Under the pieces are notes generated by a model, which saw nothing but the letters and a program-made list of their open reading frames with translations, was not told where the DNA came from and ran no database searches. DNA of 6,774 nucleotides, taken from assembly GCA_029778935.1 (NCBI GenBank), contig JAKPBM010000035.1, positions 1-6,774 of the forward strand, read 5' to 3'. Positions 5,993 through 6,774 of the stretch are shown here, piece after piece; within the stretch, counting starts at the first letter, position 1; each line of letters starts with the position of its first letter. The position numbers were made by a program, and so were the translations under genes. The stretch comes from Bacillota bacterium (GTDB taxonomy: Bacteria > Bacillota > Clostridia > Oscillospirales > QAMX01).

Positions 5993-6027
5993 TCAAAGCC
6001 GAATCGACAAAGGATTCAAAAGCCGAA
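5993..6027. repeat. Direct repeat in the leader of the BTAD regulator gene
   Basis: TCAAAGCCGAA (5993-6003) recurs as TCAAAAGCCGAA (6016-6027), differing by one extra A, with starts 23 bp apart, roughly two helical turns. Both copies lie in the transcribed leader between the regulator's promoter and its start codon. They could be an operator or part of an RNA structure; a short inverted repeat, GAATC...GATTC, lies between them. The sequence differs from the heptamers upstream of the plus-strand genes. Confidence 0.4.
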
Positions 6028-6054
6028 AACCGTCCCGTAGTTTACGTATCTAAT

Positions 6055-6083
6055 ATTATAGCGTTTTCTTATCCTAAAAACAA
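6055..6083 (-). promoter_or_regulatory. Promoter of the BTAD regulator and sortase operon
   Basis: On the minus strand there is a perfect -10 box TATAAT (6055-6060) and a -35 box TTGTTT (6078-6083) at exactly 17 bp. The expected start near 6048 gives a leader of about 70 nt. Unlike the two plus-strand promoters of the locus, this one has both boxes, so basal expression of the regulator is likely without an activator. Confidence 0.82.
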
Positions 6084-6151
6084 GGGGAAAAACTGAAAAA
6101 TCGAAATAAACCGCAAAATAATAACAATTACGTCAGAATTCAACAATTTTC

Positions 6152-6188
6152 CAGATGCAACCGAAAAGTAACCGGCAGGCTCTATACT
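6152..6188 (+). promoter_or_regulatory. SARP-like operator and promoter of the 69-residue gene
   Basis: Heptamers GCAACCG (6157-6163) and GTAACCG (6168-6174) share six of seven bases and are separated by 4 bp, giving an 11-bp period. Exactly 8 bp after the second heptamer comes a -10 box TATACT (6183-6188). The place for a -35 box (6160-6165, ACCGAA) has no match to TTGACA and is covered by the repeats. Heptamers in 11-bp steps ending 8 bp before the -10 box are the arrangement described for SARP activators of Streptomyces. The adjacent BTAD regulator is the obvious candidate to bind here. The same element recurs at 6426-6462. Confidence 0.7.
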
Positions 6189-6235
6189 GGATACCAGAAT
6201 AAAGCTACGGGTTGGGCTATTAAGGAGATGAAACA

Positions 6236-6445
6236 ATGTCCAAACGTCTTTTTCAGCGACAAACGTTCGTCATCCAGGTTATAAACAACCAGCATGCCAC
6301 CTGGCAGGGAACGGTGACATGGGTGGACAAGGATGAAACCAAAGAATTTCGCAGCGCTTTGGAGTTAATTCGCCTGTTAGACAGCGCGATAGATTCGCAA
6401 AACGAGAAAAAAGAAGAAAAATTATCAGATGCAACCGAAATGTAA
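6236..6445 (+). CDS. Uncharacterised 69-residue protein with a WQG module
   Basis: This small soluble protein has no signal peptide. Residues 10-48 contain W23-Q24-G25, W29, F38, S40 and L42-E43-L44, a module that aligns without gaps to residues 96-134 of the 140-residue protein encoded at 3454-3876 (nine identities over 36 positions). The N-terminus (KRLFQRQTFVIQV) looks like beta strands leading into the module; the C-terminal 18 residues are charged and probably unstructured. AAGGAG lies 8 nt before the ATG at 6236. The gene is divergent from the BTAD regulator and is preceded by a SARP-like operator. Its last codons (SDATEM and stop) overlap a second copy of that operator, which serves the next gene. 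The function is unknown; its position suggests a cytoplasmic partner or expression gauge of the surface system, which is inference. Confidence 0.85.
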   Translation: MSKRLFQRQTFVIQVINNQHATWQGTVTWVDKDETKEFRSALELIRLLDSAIDSQNEKKEEKLSDATEM

Positions 6446-6462
6446 CTCTACGCATATATATT
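6426..6462 (+). promoter_or_regulatory. Second SARP-like operator and promoter, before the secreted protein
   Basis: The 21 bases at 6426-6446 match 6152-6172 at 20 positions. Heptamers GCAACCG (6431-6437) and GTAACTC (6442-6448) are again 11 bp apart, and a -10 box TATATT (6457-6462) again starts exactly 8 bp after the second heptamer, with no -35 match (6434-6439 is ACCGAA, as in the first copy). The first 20 bases overlap the last codons and stop of the 69-residue gene. The predicted start near 6469 gives a leader of about 70 nt for the gene at 6541. An alternative -10 box, TATACT, lies at 6507-6512 without a well-spaced -35. Confidence 0.7.
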
Positions 6463-6501
6463 GGTATCACTGGTAATACTTGCTAAGGTAACAATTACCA
6501 A
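6461..6501. repeat. Nested GGTAA/TTACC inverted repeats in the leader of the secreted-protein gene
   Basis: TTGGTA (6461-6466) mirrors TACCAA (6496-6501), TGGTAAT (6471-6477) mirrors ATTACCA (6494-6500), and GGTAA (6487-6491) mirrors TTACC (6495-6499). These pairings exclude each other, so the leader RNA could fold in alternative ways, or the sites could bind a dimeric protein. TAACAATTAC at 6489-6498 also occurs at 6122-6131, upstream of the first SARP-like element. The arms are short and AT-rich. Confidence 0.35.
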
Positions 6502-6540
6502 AGAAATATACTGAAAGTTATATGGGAAAGGAGCTACAAC

Positions 6541-6774
6541 ATGAGCACACGGTTCAAAACTAAGGCAAAGCGTTGGGCGGCGTTATTTGTGGCGGCGCTT
6601 CTCATCTGCAACCTCATCCCCGTAAACATCTTCGCCACAGCCGATCACACGCCCCCCAGCGAAGTAGTGTATGCCGGCAAGACCTGGTACTATGACGCCA
6701 AAGGCAACCGGATCAGAGACGAGGAAAATCCCCCTGAGAACTTTTCCGTTAAAGTAGGTAAATTTGCGGAGTCG
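6541..6774 (+). CDS. Secreted, probably cell-surface protein, N-terminal part only
   Basis: The frame starts at ATG 6541 after a strong AAAGGAG at 7-nt spacing and is open for 78 codons to the window edge. Residues 1-33 form a Sec signal peptide: a basic start (MSTRFKTKAKRW), a hydrophobic core (AALFVAALLICNLIPVNIF) and a likely cleavage site after FATA or nearby. The mature part begins with a polar, Pro-rich stretch and GKTWYYDAKGNRI, which is reminiscent of extracellular surface proteins but not enough to name a domain. It lies about 95 nt after the 69-residue gene, behind the second SARP-like promoter. A sortase encoded in the same locus makes it a candidate for a wall-anchored adhesin or pilin-type protein. 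The C-terminus, where an LPxTG-like signal would be, lies outside the window. Confidence 0.85.
   Translation, partial: MSTRFKTKAKRWAALFVAALLICNLIPVNIFATADHTPPSEVVYAGKTWYYDAKGNRIRDEENPPENFSVKVGKFAES

Noticed and set aside
6279..6470. 63-codon minus-strand frame opposite the 69-residue gene
   Set aside because: The plus frame has AAGGAG, a promoter and a module shared with another protein of the locus; the minus frame has none of these.

Overview
The window looks like chromosomal DNA of a GC-rich Gram-positive anaerobe, probably a clostridial member of the Bacillota. The reasons are Shine-Dalgarno sites of the AGGAGG type before almost every gene, sigma-A-type promoters, a TTG start, a QueH-type epoxyqueuosine reductase, an XRE regulator with a C-terminal domain common in Bacillota, and a sortase locus. 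The species cannot be named from the sequence. Most genes lie on the minus strand, which is also the G-rich strand.

Left part (1-1800), all minus strand. An XRE-type regulator (1212-1709, TTG start) is followed after 3 nt by an 82-residue protein (960-1208) that resembles the regulator's own C-terminal domain. A perfect 11-bp hairpin (921-945) ends this unit. Just beyond it begins a zinc metallopeptidase with an HEFGH motif, resembling family M3, which runs off the left edge (1-886).

Middle part (1786-3410). About 560 nt without a credible gene has extreme strand asymmetry: in 2041-2340 I count 155 C and 45 G on the plus strand. Then come rpsT (ribosomal protein S20) with a clear promoter and a strong terminator, and queH.

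Right part (3454-6774) is the most interesting. It looks like a divergent, regulated cell-surface locus. On the minus strand, a 404-residue regulator (winged helix, BTAD domain, degenerate GGDEF-like tail) is followed by a sortase and a 140-residue uncharacterised protein; queH lies 43 nt further on. On the plus strand are a 69-residue protein, which shares a 'WQG...W...F.S.LEL' module with the 140-residue protein, and the start of a secreted protein with a Sec signal peptide, cut off by the right edge.

The two plus-strand genes are preceded by near-identical 21-bp elements (20 of 21 bases) at 6152-6172 and 6426-6446. Each contains two heptamers 11 bp apart (GCAACCG-N4-GTAACCG and GCAACCG-N4-GTAACTC). 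The second heptamer ends exactly 8 bp before a -10 box (TATACT, TATATT), and neither promoter has a recognisable -35 box. This is the geometry described for SARP activator sites in Streptomyces, and a BTAD-domain regulator of that general class is encoded next door. My model, an inference, is that the regulator activates the 69-residue protein and the secreted protein, and that the sortase may process the secreted protein or a protein further downstream.
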